Positions 9,422 to 18,269 of a DNA stretch of 64,000 nucleotides are shown piece after piece. Under the pieces are notes generated by a model that saw nothing but the letters and a program-made list of their open reading frames with translations, was not told where the DNA came from and did no database searches. Within the stretch, counting starts at the first letter, position 1. Each line of letters starts with the position of its first letter. Made by a program: the position numbers and the translations under genes. The stretch is taken from the NCBI RefSeq assembly GCF_002923755.1, contig NZ_PGFZ01000001.1:652146-716145 (forward strand), written 5' to 3'. Origin of the DNA: Methylovulum psychrotolerans. Its GTDB lineage: Bacteria > Pseudomonadota > Gammaproteobacteria > Methylococcales > Methylomonadaceae.

Positions 9422-10384
9422 ATGACCACAGCAGAACAGGGCGGAACCCCAAAAGTCCAACTGATCGACATTACCGAAGAACAATGCGACCAGCGTTTGG
9501 ACAATTTTTTAATCACGTTTCTGAAAGGTGTGCCGAAAAGCCATATTTACCGTATTGTCCGCAAAGGCGAGGTACGCGTCAATAAAGGCCGTGTCGATGT
9601 CAAATACCGTCTGGAAACAGGCGACCAAGTGCGGATACCCCCGGTGCGGGTAGCCGAAAAAGCCCCTGAAACCTTTGTCGGCCAGCATTTGCAAGACGCG
9701 CTGGCGGCCAGCGTGTTGTTTGAGGACGAGGCGTTTATGATCATCAATAAACCTGCCGGGTATGCGGTACATGGCGGTACCGGCATTAACTCCGGTATTA
9801 TTGAGGGTCTGCGTTCGGTCAGGCCGAATGCGCCGTTTTTGGAGTTGGTACACCGATTAGATAAGGACACCTCCGGCTGCTTGCTGATCGCCAAAAAACG
9901 CAGCGCCCTAAAAAAACTCCATACCCTATTCCGTGAAGACCAAGTGCAAAAGACCTATCTCGCGCTCTTGGCGGGGCAGTGGTTGCGCAAAAAACTGCTG
10001 GTCAGTGCGCCGCTGCAAAAAAACCAAACCCAAGGCGGCGAACGCATGGTATTTATCAGTAAAACGGGCAAAGAGGCGGAAACGCTGTTCCGACGGCTTA
10101 AACTGTTTCCTGACTGCACCTTGGTCGAAGCCGCCCCTAAAACCGGACGTACCCATCAGATCCGTGTCCATGCCGCCAGCAGTTTGGGGCATCCAATAGT
10201 CGGTGATGAGCGTTACGGCCAAGATGACGTCAATAAAGCGTTCCGCAGCCGGGGCTATAAGCGCATGTTCCTTCATGCCGCCACCCTGCAATTTACGCAT
10301 CCGGTCACCGGCGCGTTATTGACCGTCTCAGCCCCTTTACCTCAACAACTGGACGATTTATTAACTTATGAAGAACGCTTATGA
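9422..10384 (+). CDS. rluC: 23S rRNA pseudouridine synthase RluC
   Basis: A 320-residue RluA-family pseudouridine synthase. It has an N-terminal S4 RNA-binding domain (about 20-75) and the catalytic motif His144-Arg-Leu-Asp147-Lys-Asp-Thr-Ser-Gly, where Asp147 is the catalytic aspartate. The length, the S4 domain and the position divergent from rne point to RluC, which modifies three uridines in 23S rRNA. The C-terminal Gly-Arg-Thr-His-Gln-Ile-Arg-Val-His motif is also present. The stop overlaps the start of the next gene by 17 bp, so the two are translationally linked. Confidence 0.93.
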   Translation: MTTAEQGGTPKVQLIDITEEQCDQRLDNFLITFLKGVPKSHIYRIVRKGEVRVNKGRVDVKYRLETGDQVRIPPVRVAEKAPETFVGQHLQDALAASVLFEDEAFMIINKPAGYAVHGGTGINSGIIEGLRSVRPNAPFLELVHRLDKDTSGCLLIAKKRSALKKLHTLFREDQVQKTYLALLAGQWLRKKLLVSAPLQKNQTQGGERMVFISKTGKEAETLFRRLKLFPDCTLVEAAPKTGRTHQIRVHAASSLGHPIVGDERYGQDDVNKAFRSRGYKRMFLHAATLQFTHPVTGALLTVSAPLPQQLDDLLTYEERL

Positions 10385-11021
10385 TTTAATCATCTTCGAT
10401 TGGGACGGCACCTTAATCAATTCGATAGACTGGATTGCCGACTGCCTGCAACAGGCGGGGGAATTGTGCGGTATCGGCGCTCCCGAACGGCAAGCCGCCA
10501 AAGATGTTATTGGCCTGAGCATAGACAAGGCGATGCAGGCTTTGTTCCCGGCCGCCGATGACCAAAAAGTGGCTGTGCTAGTACGCCATTACAGCAAAGC
10601 CTATTTTTCCAAACCCATCAGCCCTGACGATTTGTTTGCCGGCGTTTACGACATGCTGGTGCAGCTTAAGGACGACGGCTACCAACTGGCGGTGGCGACC
10701 GGAAAAACCCGTGCAGGCTTAGATGAAGCATTAGCGGCGACGGGAACGGCGCAATTGTTTTGCGCGACCCGGTGCGCCGATGAGACCGCCTCCAAGCCTA
10801 ACCCGCTGATGCTGCATGAGCTGATCGCCCATGCGCAGGTGGATAAAGACCGGGTGTTAATGGTCGGCGATTCCATACATGATCTACAAATGGCGCAAAA
10901 TGCCCAGATAGCCTCAGTGGGCGTGGCCTGCGGTGCCCATAGCGAAGATTTTTTGCAACAATACAACCCTTTGCGTTGTCTACAAAAACCGACGCAATTA
11001 CTGGACTATATCCAAGGTTAA
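10368..11021 (+). CDS. HAD-IA family phosphatase (phosphoglycolate phosphatase-like)
   Basis: A 217-residue HAD hydrolase. Motif I is Asp11-Trp-Asp13-Gly-Thr (nucleophile and acid/base), followed by a helical cap, a Thr-Gly-Lys-Thr motif II/III region, and Val-Gly-Asp-Ser-Ile-His-Asp as motif IV. The overall shape is that of the Gph/PgmB subfamily. It overlaps rluC by 17 bp and sppA follows 4 bp later, so it belongs to an rluC-HAD-sppA operon, a gene order also found in other gammaproteobacteria. The exact substrate cannot be read from sequence; phosphoglycolate or a sugar phosphate are both possible. Confidence 0.85.
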   Translation: MKNAYDLIIFDWDGTLINSIDWIADCLQQAGELCGIGAPERQAAKDVIGLSIDKAMQALFPAADDQKVAVLVRHYSKAYFSKPISPDDLFAGVYDMLVQLKDDGYQLAVATGKTRAGLDEALAATGTAQLFCATRCADETASKPNPLMLHELIAHAQVDKDRVLMVGDSIHDLQMAQNAQIASVGVACGAHSEDFLQQYNPLRCLQKPTQLLDYIQG

Positions 11022-11025
11022 CCTA

Positions 11026-11997
11026 ATGGACAATCAAGAAAAAGACAATTCGCAACACCCGACCGATAGCGCCCATTGGGAGCGCAGTGTTTTAGAAAAA
11101 CTGGCGTTTGCCGCGCTGGACGAACAAAAAGCCACCCGCCGCTGGGGGATTTTCTTTAAATCCTTAATGTTCGCCTACATCCTGGTATTATTGGGCGTGG
11201 CGGTTTATCCCAAACTGAAATTGGACAAAAACTCTTCCGGCGAACACACCGCCGTGATCAACTTGGTCGGCATGATTGCCGAAGGCAAAGATGCCAATGC
11301 CGCCGATTTGATTGAAAGCCTGCGTAATGCGGTAAAGGACGAGCATACCAAGGGCATCATCATCCATGCCAACTCACCTGGCGGTAGCCCGGTGCAATCC
11401 GCTTATGTCTATGACGAAATCCGCAAAATTAAGAAAGAGCATCCGCAATTGCCGATTTATGCCGTAGTCAGCGACGTTTGCGCATCCGGCTGCTATTACA
11501 TTGCGTCCGCCACCGATAAGATATTTGTCAATCCCGCCAGCCTGATCGGCTCTATCGGGGTATTGATGGACGGTTTCGGTTTTGTCGATGCCATGAAAAA
11601 CCTGGGCGTAGAGCGGCGTTTACTGACCGCCGGGGCGCATAAGGCCATGCTCGACCCGTTTTCGCCGCCTAAGGAAGACGAAACCGCCTATATGAAGGAG
11701 TTGCTGGGGCAAGTCCACCAACAATTTATCAGCGCCGTTAAACTGGGGCGCGGCAATCGCCTGAAAGAAACGCCGGATATGTTCTCCGGTTTGGTCTGGA
11801 CGGGCGAAGCCGGCGTGAAAAATGGCATCGCCGATGATTTTTCCGATGACGATAAGGTGGCCCGCGATATTATCGGCGCCGAAAAGCGGGTTGATTTCAC
11901 CCAACAAGAAGCCCTGATCGATAAATTGGCGGGCAAGTTGGGCGCGTCTTTTGAACACGCGCTGAGCAATGTCTTGCAAACGCCGTCCTTACGTTAA
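11026..11997 (+). CDS. sppA: Signal peptide peptidase SppA, S49 family (short form)
   Basis: A 323-residue single-domain S49 peptidase. A cytoplasmic N-terminus is followed by one membrane anchor (about 41-60), then the periplasmic protease domain. The Ser/Lys dyad is recognisable: Ser154 within Ala-Ser-Gly-Cys-Tyr-Tyr and Lys206, a spacing of 52 residues as in Bacillus SppA. The residue two after the serine is Cys where Gly is usual. I set the start at the ATG at 11026 because it falls 4 bp after the HAD stop and begins a normal soluble N-terminus; the same frame is open further upstream inside the HAD gene. SppA degrades cleaved signal peptides in the membrane. A MITE-like element begins at the stop codon. 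Confidence 0.92.
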   Translation: MDNQEKDNSQHPTDSAHWERSVLEKLAFAALDEQKATRRWGIFFKSLMFAYILVLLGVAVYPKLKLDKNSSGEHTAVINLVGMIAEGKDANAADLIESLRNAVKDEHTKGIIIHANSPGGSPVQSAYVYDEIRKIKKEHPQLPIYAVVSDVCASGCYYIASATDKIFVNPASLIGSIGVLMDGFGFVDAMKNLGVERRLLTAGAHKAMLDPFSPPKEDETAYMKELLGQVHQQFISAVKLGRGNRLKETPDMFSGLVWTGEAGVKNGIADDFSDDDKVARDIIGAEKRVDFTQQEALIDKLAGKLGASFEHALSNVLQTPSLR

Positions 11998-12261
11998 GGA
12001 ACGTGCATAAAATTAAGTAGGCGTTCATTTTGCACCTCAGCGTGTTCAACCCCACCCCAGCCCTCTCGGCAACCGCTCCTGCGTTGCTCTACCTCCTGCA
12101 TCCATGCAGTCGCTCTTCGCAGGGGAGGGAGCGAACGGCTTCCCCGTCGTACAGGCGAAAGTTAGAGGAAAAAGCCCCTCCCCCTGGCAAGGGGGAGGCT
12201 GGGAGGGGGTTGCCGTACTTTCGCCTGTACAACAGGTTTTATTTCATGCACGTTCCTAAGT
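11995..12261. mobile_element. MITE-like inverted-repeat element (non-coding)
   Basis: About 265 bp bounded by terminal inverted repeats: the left end holds AGGAACGTGCATAAAAT (11997-12013) and the right end ATTTCATGCACGTTCCT (12241-12257), matching at all but one position. A second perfect 14-bp inverted repeat lies inside (GTACAGGCGAAAGT at 12149-12162 and its complement at 12217-12230), so the element could fold into one long hairpin. TTA/TAA-like bases flank the ends, possibly a short target duplication. It has no transposase, and the 77-codon frame within it is not a credible gene. It begins at the sppA stop codon and so supplies the sppA 3' end. Confidence 0.72.
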
Positions 12262-12407
12262 AACGGCTAGCGTTTTTCACACTATTGGCAATGTAAGGCA
12301 GATTAAGCGCAGGTTCAGGGTCAGGCGAATACACTATGAGCCATAGACAAAGAAAGGTCACTTTCTTGGCAGTCCGCTTAATTTTATTCGCATTTGCAGG
12401 AAATTTT

Positions 12408-12692
12408 ATGAAAAACGTCATCCGTATCAGTATACTGGCCTTGCTGTTAGCGGGTAAGGCCAGTTTTGCCGAAGAGGGCAGCAATAGCTTTGCCAATCCC
12501 GTCAGACTGACGCAAACCGCTGCCGTGGACTTGGCCGCCAGACAATTGAACCAAGATAGCCATAACCGGGTCTTAGGGGCTGAAACCGAGCAGATTGATG
12601 ATAAACAAGTCCATGTCATTCGGGTCTTGACCACCCAAGGCCATATCCGCCATTATAAATTTGATGCCGAAACCGGCCAATTACTTAACTAA
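12408..12692 (+). CDS. Small periplasmic PepSY-domain protein
   Basis: A 94-residue protein with an N-terminal signal peptide (positive start, hydrophobic core, Ala-x-Phe-Ala cleavage site near residue 21) and one PepSY-type domain, ending Tyr-Lys-Phe-Asp-Ala-Glu-Thr-Gly-Gln-Leu. I start at the ATG at 12408, preceded by AGGAAA, rather than the upstream in-frame ATG at 12336. It is followed 17 bp later by a response regulator and a histidine kinase. This arrangement is common for envelope-sensing two-component systems, in which the PepSY protein may act as a periplasmic input or a target. Confidence 0.82.
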   Translation: MKNVIRISILALLLAGKASFAEEGSNSFANPVRLTQTAAVDLAARQLNQDSHNRVLGAETEQIDDKQVHVIRVLTTQGHIRHYKFDAETGQLLN

Positions 12693-12709
12693 GTTTAGGT
12701 TAACAGACT

Positions 12710-13384
12710 ATGCGCATTCTGGTTGTTGAAGATGAAGTGATCCTATGTGAACAGATCCAGCACTTTTTTGCCGAACGGGGCTTTGCGGTCGATACCGCCC
12801 ATACCGGCGCCGACGGTTTCTATATGGGCAAAGAATTCCCTATTGACGCGGCGGTGGTCGATATTGGCTTGCCGGACTTTTCGGGTATTGAGCTGATTAA
12901 ACGCCTGCGCAAAAACAAAGTCACCATCCCAATCCTGATTCTGACGGCGCGGAGCCGCTGGCAGGAGAAAGTCGAAGGTCTGGAAGCGGGGGCGGATGAT
13001 TATCTGGTCAAACCGTTCCATTATGAAGAAATGCTGGCGCGTATTAACGCCCTGATCCGCCGTTCGGCAGGGCAGGCACATCCAGTATTGACCCATGACA
13101 ATATCGAACTGGATACGGTCGCACAGGAGGTCAGTGTCGCCGGCGTTAAATTGGAACTGACCGCTTATGAATATAAAGTTTTGGAATACCTTATGTTCCG
13201 TAAAGGCGAGCTGATTTCCAAATCGGTATTGACGGCGCATATTTATGATGAGGACTTCGACCGCGACAGCAATGTCATTGAAGTGTTCATAGGCCGATTA
13301 CGCAAAAAGCTTGACCCGGACGGTAGCCGTAAACCCATAGAAACCTTGCGTGGCCGCGGCTACCGTATCCCCCTGACTTCCTGA
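12710..13384 (+). CDS. OmpR/PhoP-family response regulator
   Basis: A 224-residue transcription regulator with a receiver domain (1-115; acidic pocket Glu7/Asp8, phospho-acceptor Asp51, Lys in Asp-Tyr-Leu-Val-Lys-Pro-Phe) and a C-terminal winged-helix DNA-binding domain ending in the Arg-Gly-Arg-Gly-Tyr-Arg motif. It is encoded between a PepSY protein and a histidine kinase, which is surely its partner. The closest recognisable groups are PmrA/QseB/PhoP-like regulators that respond to cations, peptides or envelope damage; the signal here is unknown. Confidence 0.92.
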   Translation: MRILVVEDEVILCEQIQHFFAERGFAVDTAHTGADGFYMGKEFPIDAAVVDIGLPDFSGIELIKRLRKNKVTIPILILTARSRWQEKVEGLEAGADDYLVKPFHYEEMLARINALIRRSAGQAHPVLTHDNIELDTVAQEVSVAGVKLELTAYEYKVLEYLMFRKGELISKSVLTAHIYDEDFDRDSNVIEVFIGRLRKKLDPDGSRKPIETLRGRGYRIPLTS

Positions 13385-13393
13385 GCCTGAACT

Positions 13394-14737
13394 TTGCGCC
13401 TAAAATCTTTAAGTTTCCGTCTCTTAGTTGCCGAAGGCTTGGCGCTGACCGTGTTCTTTGGCTTGGTCGCCATTATCCTTGAGCAAGGTTTCCGTGACAG
13501 CGCCGAGCAGGCGCTGCAAGAGCGCTTGCAGGTGCAAATTTATTCCTTATTGTCTTTGGCGGAAATTAATAATGCCGGACAATTGAAGATGCCCGACTAT
13601 TTGCCCGAACCGCGCTTCAGTAACCCAGGTTCCGGCTTATATGGGTTTGTCCAGCAAAAGCAAGGCGAGGTGCTGTGGCGCTCTACCTCCGGCTTAGGCT
13701 TGGATGTGATCAGCCCGCCGCCGCTTAAGGTCGGCGAATCCTTGTTTGCCTTTGATAATCATGGCAGGTATGTACTGCATTATGACGTGGTGTGGCAAAA
13801 CGTCTCCGGTGTCGAGCGGGAATATATTTTTACCGTCGCCGAAGATGCCCAATTCGTCAGCCATCAAATCGAACACCTGCAAAAAACCTTGCGCATCTGG
13901 CTGCTGTTTATCGGCATTGTTTTGGTGACTATCCAGTTTGCCCTGTTGCGCTGGAGCCTTAAGCCGTTGCGCAGTATCGCCACCGATTTGGCGGCGATAG
14001 AACATGGCACCAAAACCCATTTGGACGGCTCCTACCCTAGCGAACTAAAAGGTTTAGTAGGGAATCTGAACGCCTTTATCAGTATTGAGCGGGCGCATCT
14101 GGAACGCTACCGCAACAACCTTGCCGACCTTGCCCACAGCTTAAAAACCCCGCTCGCCATTTTGCGCGGCTGTGCCGAAACATTCAGCTCCAATACCGAC
14201 ACGGTCAAAGAGCAGATTTCGCGGATGGATGAGATTGTCGAGTACCAATTGCACCGCGCGGCCGCCAAAGGCCAGCATAAAGCCATTAAAACCGTAGATT
14301 TGCCGGTGATTGTCAATAAGATTACCGCATCGCTTAATAAAGTCTATCTCGACAAAGGCATTACCATTGCCGTAGCGATACCCGACTCCTGTTTAATCTA
14401 TTGTGAAGAAGGCGATTTATACGAAATTGTCGGCAATCTGCTCGACAATGCCTGTAAGTGGTGCCGGCAGAACGTCAAACTGAGCGTGTCTTTAAATGTC
14501 CGCAATAACCGCCGCAACTTTTCCGTCCAAATACAAATCGAAGACGACGGCCCAGGCATTCCGTTAGGCAAATATAACGAAATTCTCAAGCGCGGAGTGA
14601 GGGCGGATGAAAATATCCACGGGCATGGCATCGGCATGAGCGTGGTATATGAATTAGTCACACTGTTAGGCGGCAAACTGGAAGGCGGCAAAAGTAACGC
14701 CTTAGGCGGAATGCGCTGGAACGTGTATTTCCCTTAA
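13394..14737 (+). CDS. Sensor histidine kinase, PhoQ/QseC-like
   Basis: A 447-residue membrane kinase with two transmembrane segments (about 10-32 and 168-187) flanking a periplasmic sensor of about 135 residues, then a HAMP-like linker. The H-box holds phospho-acceptor His248 (Ala-His-Ser-Leu-Lys-Thr-Pro-Leu), and the ATPase domain has Asn-Leu-Leu-Asp-Asn-Ala and Asp-Asp-Gly-Pro-Gly-Ile-Pro. It starts at a TTG 9 bp after the regulator stop, with no clear ribosome site, so translational coupling is likely. The Ser-Leu-Lys-Thr-Pro H-box variant is seen in PhoQ-type kinases. Confidence 0.9.
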   Translation: MRLKSLSFRLLVAEGLALTVFFGLVAIILEQGFRDSAEQALQERLQVQIYSLLSLAEINNAGQLKMPDYLPEPRFSNPGSGLYGFVQQKQGEVLWRSTSGLGLDVISPPPLKVGESLFAFDNHGRYVLHYDVVWQNVSGVEREYIFTVAEDAQFVSHQIEHLQKTLRIWLLFIGIVLVTIQFALLRWSLKPLRSIATDLAAIEHGTKTHLDGSYPSELKGLVGNLNAFISIERAHLERYRNNLADLAHSLKTPLAILRGCAETFSSNTDTVKEQISRMDEIVEYQLHRAAAKGQHKAIKTVDLPVIVNKITASLNKVYLDKGITIAVAIPDSCLIYCEEGDLYEIVGNLLDNACKWCRQNVKLSVSLNVRNNRRNFSVQIQIEDDGPGIPLGKYNEILKRGVRADENIHGHGIGMSVVYELVTLLGGKLEGGKSNALGGMRWNVYFP

Positions 14738-14906
14738 ATCCGGTTACCCCCTCCCCTATTTATCCGTTTTTGTGGCTCCACGAGATTGAAAGACGAAAAC
14801 ACCACGATGACCGTAGCCTTTTTGCGCCGCCGCCAAAATTAACAGGTACGGCAGAGCAAAGGCTTACGTTTTACAAGTTAAAACCAATCATTACAAGAGG
14901 ATAAAA

Positions 14907-15983
14907 ATGACTACCCTATTTGAACCTATCACGGTTGGGGCACTGACGCTGCCTAACCGGATTATCATGGCACCACTGACCCGCTGCCGCGCCAGTGCCG
15001 GAAGAGTGCCTAATGCGCTGATGGCGGAATATTACACCCAAAGGGCGGGAGCAGGACTGATTTTAAGCGAAGCGACCTGCGTTTCCGCACAGGGCGTAGG
15101 GTATCCGAATACCCCCGGCATTTGGTCGGAAGAACAAGTCGAGGGCTGGAGCAAAGTAACGAAAGCTGTACACGCGGCAGGCGGGCGGATTTTTTTACAG
15201 CTATGGCATGTCGGCCGGGTTTCCCATCCCGATTATCTCAACGGCGACTTGCCCGTCGCACCCAGTGCCCTTGCGCCACAAGGCCATGTCAGCCTCTTGC
15301 GGCCTTTGCGGGATTTCGTGATACCAAGGGCGTTAGACACGGCTGAAATTCCCCAGATTATCGAAGATTATCGTCAAGGGGCGGAAAACGCCAAACAAGC
15401 CGGTTTCGACGGTGTCGAGCTGCATGGCGCCAATGGCTACCTGCTCGACCAGTTTTTGCAGGACAGCACCAATAAACGTAATGACAGTTATGGCGGCCCA
15501 ATAGAAAACCGTGCCCGTTTGCTGCTGGAAGTCACCGATGCCGCGATTGCAATCTGGGGTGCAGGTCGCGTTGGGGTGCATCTTGCGCCTAGGGGTGATG
15601 CCCATTCCATGGGCGATTCAGATCCCTTGAGTACCTTCGGTTATGTGGCCGAGCAATTAGGCCAGCGCGGCATCGCCTTTATTTGTACCCGCGAATCCCT
15701 AGGCGAAAACCGCATCAGTCCGGCCTTAAAAAAACGCTTTGGCGGCGTTTTGATCGCCAATGAGGGCTTTAACCGCGAAACCGCCCAACAGGTGGTTGCC
15801 GCCGGAGAAGCAGACGCGGTGGCTTTTGGCAAAGACTTCATTGCCAATCCTGATCTGCCCCGCCGCCTGCAACTGAACGTGCCGCTCAACCCCTATCACA
15901 CCGAAACGTTCTACAGTTCCGGGTTGCAGGCACCTGAGATAGGCTACACCGATTATCCTGATTTGGTGGCGGAAGCGGGTTAA
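14907..15983 (+). CDS. Old Yellow Enzyme family ene-reductase (NADH:flavin oxidoreductase)
   Basis: A 358-residue FMN-dependent oxidoreductase of the NemA/OYE group. It begins with the family-typical phosphate-binding barrel N-terminus and has the substrate-binding pair His173 and Asn176 within His-Gly-Ala-Asn-Gly-Tyr, followed by Leu-Leu-Asp-Gln-Phe-Leu. These enzymes reduce activated alkenes, N-ethylmaleimide or nitro compounds using NAD(P)H and are often induced by electrophile stress. AGAGGAT precedes the ATG. It is a single gene with no associated regulator visible next to it. Confidence 0.92.
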   Translation: MTTLFEPITVGALTLPNRIIMAPLTRCRASAGRVPNALMAEYYTQRAGAGLILSEATCVSAQGVGYPNTPGIWSEEQVEGWSKVTKAVHAAGGRIFLQLWHVGRVSHPDYLNGDLPVAPSALAPQGHVSLLRPLRDFVIPRALDTAEIPQIIEDYRQGAENAKQAGFDGVELHGANGYLLDQFLQDSTNKRNDSYGGPIENRARLLLEVTDAAIAIWGAGRVGVHLAPRGDAHSMGDSDPLSTFGYVAEQLGQRGIAFICTRESLGENRISPALKKRFGGVLIANEGFNRETAQQVVAAGEADAVAFGKDFIANPDLPRRLQLNVPLNPYHTETFYSSGLQAPEIGYTDYPDLVAEAG

Positions 15984-16138
15984 GATTAGGCCAAAATCCC
16001 GCGTCCTTACCTAGCCGGACACAGCAAGAGATTGCCAAAAACCGCAACTGCACGGCAACTTATAGGGCAGTTGCCGTGGCCGCCGGAAGGTCGGGCTTGT
16101 ATCCGTTCATGTCTGTGTGCGGATGGATAGGGATGCGG

Positions 16139-16792
16139 TTATTGCAAACACCTTTCATCATCATGCCTAGGATTATTTACCCAATCGCTGACCGGAGTTG
16201 CCGCCATTTGAGCATAGGCTTGATTGTTAAGCAATGGCAATGCCAGTGATTCATCGGCCGATTTATCCAACCATTGCCGATAGCAATCTGGGGGAATAAT
16301 CACCGGCATCCGTTCATGGATGGGTTGCATGATATGTGTGGCTTGGGTAGTGATGATCGTGCAGGAATACAAGGTATCTTGTTCATATTGCCAATGTTCC
16401 CAAAGTCCGGCAAAAGCAAAGGGCTGTTGATCTTGGCGATGGATATGAAAAGCCTGTTTGCCGGATTCCTGTTTGGCCCATTCGTAAAAACCGCTGGCGA
16501 CTATCAAGCAACGCCGCTTATGGAATGCCGCCCGAAAAGAAGGCTTCTCACTGACCGTTTCGGCCCGCGCGTTAATCAGGTGGTGGCTATTTTTGCTGTC
16601 TTTGGACCAAGAAGGCACCAACCCCCAAAACAAATTGACCGCTTTTAAGGATTTATTCTCCAACTCGACAATGTTCAGAATTTTCTGTGCGGGGGTAATG
16701 TTATAACTGGATTGGTAGGGTGGCAGTTTCTGCAATTGAAAATGCCTGATAATTTCATCCGGTGTGGCTATTAAATTAAAACGCCCGCACAT
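16139..16792 (-). CDS. YedK/HMCES-family abasic-site protein (SRAP)
   Basis: A 217-residue SOS response-associated peptidase family protein. It begins Met-Cys-Gly-Arg-Phe: Cys2, exposed after removal of Met1, forms a stable thiazolidine crosslink with abasic sites in single-stranded DNA. The other conserved residues are present: Asn74 and Arg76 (Asn-Ala-Arg-Ala-Glu), Glu104 (Gly-Phe-Tyr-Glu-Trp) and His159 (His-Glu-Arg-Met-Pro). The protein shields abasic sites from cleavage during replication. It is transcribed alone; the small membrane-protein gene lies just upstream on the same strand. Confidence 0.93.
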   Translation of the reverse strand: MCGRFNLIATPDEIIRHFQLQKLPPYQSSYNITPAQKILNIVELENKSLKAVNLFWGLVPSWSKDSKNSHHLINARAETVSEKPSFRAAFHKRRCLIVASGFYEWAKQESGKQAFHIHRQDQQPFAFAGLWEHWQYEQDTLYSCTIITTQATHIMQPIHERMPVIIPPDCYRQWLDKSADESLALPLLNNQAYAQMAATPVSDWVNNPRHDDERCLQ

Positions 16793-16830
16793 ATTGTTTT
16801 ATTCCTACACTTGAGTTTATCGGGTGGCTT

Positions 16831-17109
16831 TCACGGATTAGGCTGTTTAAAATGCCTGAATTTGATCCCGATGGCGCAAGCAGTACCTACCAAAATATAC
16901 GCGTAATTGACAAACAAGCCGGACAAGGCGCTTGGATTATGGTCAACTGCATCGCGTAAGCCAGGGGTTACGGTTAAAGTCCACACAATGCAGGGGACCA
17001 GATAGGACAGGAAACCCAATCCGGCTGAAGATAAGGGGTTTTTTCCTACCGCTTCGGCACTCTTGTAAAACCAATAGGTGATCAGGAGAGCGGTAATTGT
17101 GCCAATCAT
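16831..17109 (-). CDS. Small membrane protein of unknown function
   Basis: A 92-residue protein with three hydrophobic stretches (about 2-16, 28-46 and 62-80) and a basic tail ending His-Phe-Lys-Gln-Pro-Asn-Pro. I do not recognise a family. It sits 38 bp upstream of the YedK-like gene on the same strand and may share its transcript, but there is no functional hint beyond membrane location. Confidence 0.6.
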   Translation of the reverse strand: MIGTITALLITYWFYKSAEAVGKNPLSSAGLGFLSYLVPCIVWTLTVTPGLRDAVDHNPSALSGLFVNYAYILVGTACAIGIKFRHFKQPNP

Positions 17110-17285
17110 AATAAGACTCCATAAGTTAGGTCAGTTATGGCGGTACAGTATCAAATTGGTTTCTTGCACTCAAGTGTTGCTGGCCAAGAAACTGTCCAAT
17201 CACAAAGGCACGCTCCGAGTTATGGCCTCTTTAACATCGATTATTCCAGAAAATAACCCCCTTCCTCCTCGCCTGCGCCTAAAGC

Positions 17286-18269
17286 CTAATCCACAAAATA
17301 ATAAATAGCCCCCAGCAACGGTGTCCGGGGATTCAGCGACACCTTAACCGACACCTTATCCAACAGCCCGGCAAACCGCCCCTTAGCCTTAAACGCCGCC
17401 AAGAACCCGCCCTTTTCAATCACAGGCAAAATCTTCGGGGCGATGCCGCCACCGATAAACACCCCGCCTATCGCCAAGGCTTTTAAGGCCAAATTACCCG
17501 CTTCCGCGCCGTACAACTCGACAAACAGGCGCACCGCTTCGGCGCACAGGGTATCTTCGCCGCTGACCCCCAAACGGGAGATCACCGCATTACGGTCTAT
17601 GCCCGCCTCGTGGTCATCAATTTCCGGCACCGCCAAACAAGCGGTGGCGAAATCGTGTTCGCACAAAAAATCATACAAATGGCTAAAGCCGATGCCGGAA
17701 ATCAGCCGCTCACAACTGACGTGCAACGGATAGATTCGGCGCAAATAGCGCAACAAATCATCCTGCTGTTCGTTTTGCGGGGCAAAATCGCAATGCCCGC
17801 CTTCGGTCGCCATCGGCAGGTAACGGCTGCCGTCCCAATATAAAATCGCCTCACCGAGGCCGGTACCGGCGGCAATGACCGCGATATTGCCGATTTGGGC
17901 TTGGGCGTTAGGGTTCAGTTCCAGCAACTCGCTATCCGGCAAATGCAGCATACCCAAGGCCATCGCTTCCAAATCGTTAAGCAGTTTGACGTGTTCGGTA
18001 CCTAACAACGTTTTTAAGGCCGCCCCGTCCAGTAACCACGGCAAGTTGGTGGTTTGGCAACGTTGCTCGACCACGGGGCCGGCGACCCCAAAACAGGCGG
18101 AACTGATGGCCGTTCCGGGGGGGATAAATTCTTTCAGAATATCGGTAAACTCCAGATAGGCCAAACTGGAAAAGGTCTGCTCCTGCCTGCAAACCAAGGC
18201 TCCTGCCGCGTCTTTGCTTAATAAGGATAAAACGGTTTTGGTTCCACCTATATCGCCTGCCAGTATCAT
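17286..18269 (-). CDS. glk: Glucokinase
   Basis: A 327-residue glucokinase of the bacterial Glk family (not ROK). The ATP-binding phosphate loop Gly-Asp-Ile-Gly-Gly-Thr-Lys-Thr lies at residues 5-12, followed by Asn-Asp-Leu-Glu-Ala-Met-Ala and Gly-Thr-Gly-Leu-Gly-Glu, and Gly-Gly-Val-Phe-Ile-Gly-Gly-Gly-Ile near the C-terminus. It phosphorylates glucose with ATP. Its start overlaps the stop of the GH15-like gene by 4 bp, so the two are translationally coupled. Obligate methanotrophs do not grow on glucose, so a role in recycling internal glycogen or sucrose-derived glucose is the sensible inference. Confidence 0.93.
   Translation of the reverse strand: MILAGDIGGTKTVLSLLSKDAAGALVCRQEQTFSSLAYLEFTDILKEFIPPGTAISSACFGVAGPVVEQRCQTTNLPWLLDGAALKTLLGTEHVKLLNDLEAMALGMLHLPDSELLELNPNAQAQIGNIAVIAAGTGLGEAILYWDGSRYLPMATEGGHCDFAPQNEQQDDLLRYLRRIYPLHVSCERLISGIGFSHLYDFLCEHDFATACLAVPEIDDHEAGIDRNAVISRLGVSGEDTLCAEAVRLFVELYGAEAGNLALKALAIGGVFIGGGIAPKILPVIEKGGFLAAFKAKGRFAGLLDKVSVKVSLNPRTPLLGAIYYFVD

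Noticed and set aside
11026-11997. A longer SppA starting at 10933.
   Set aside because: The extra 31 residues overlap the HAD gene and do not resemble an SppA N-terminus; the ATG at 11026 follows the HAD stop by 4 bp.
12030-12263. A 77-codon frame between sppA and the PepSY gene.
   Set aside because: It lies wholly inside the inverted-repeat element, and its product is low-complexity with no resemblance to any protein.
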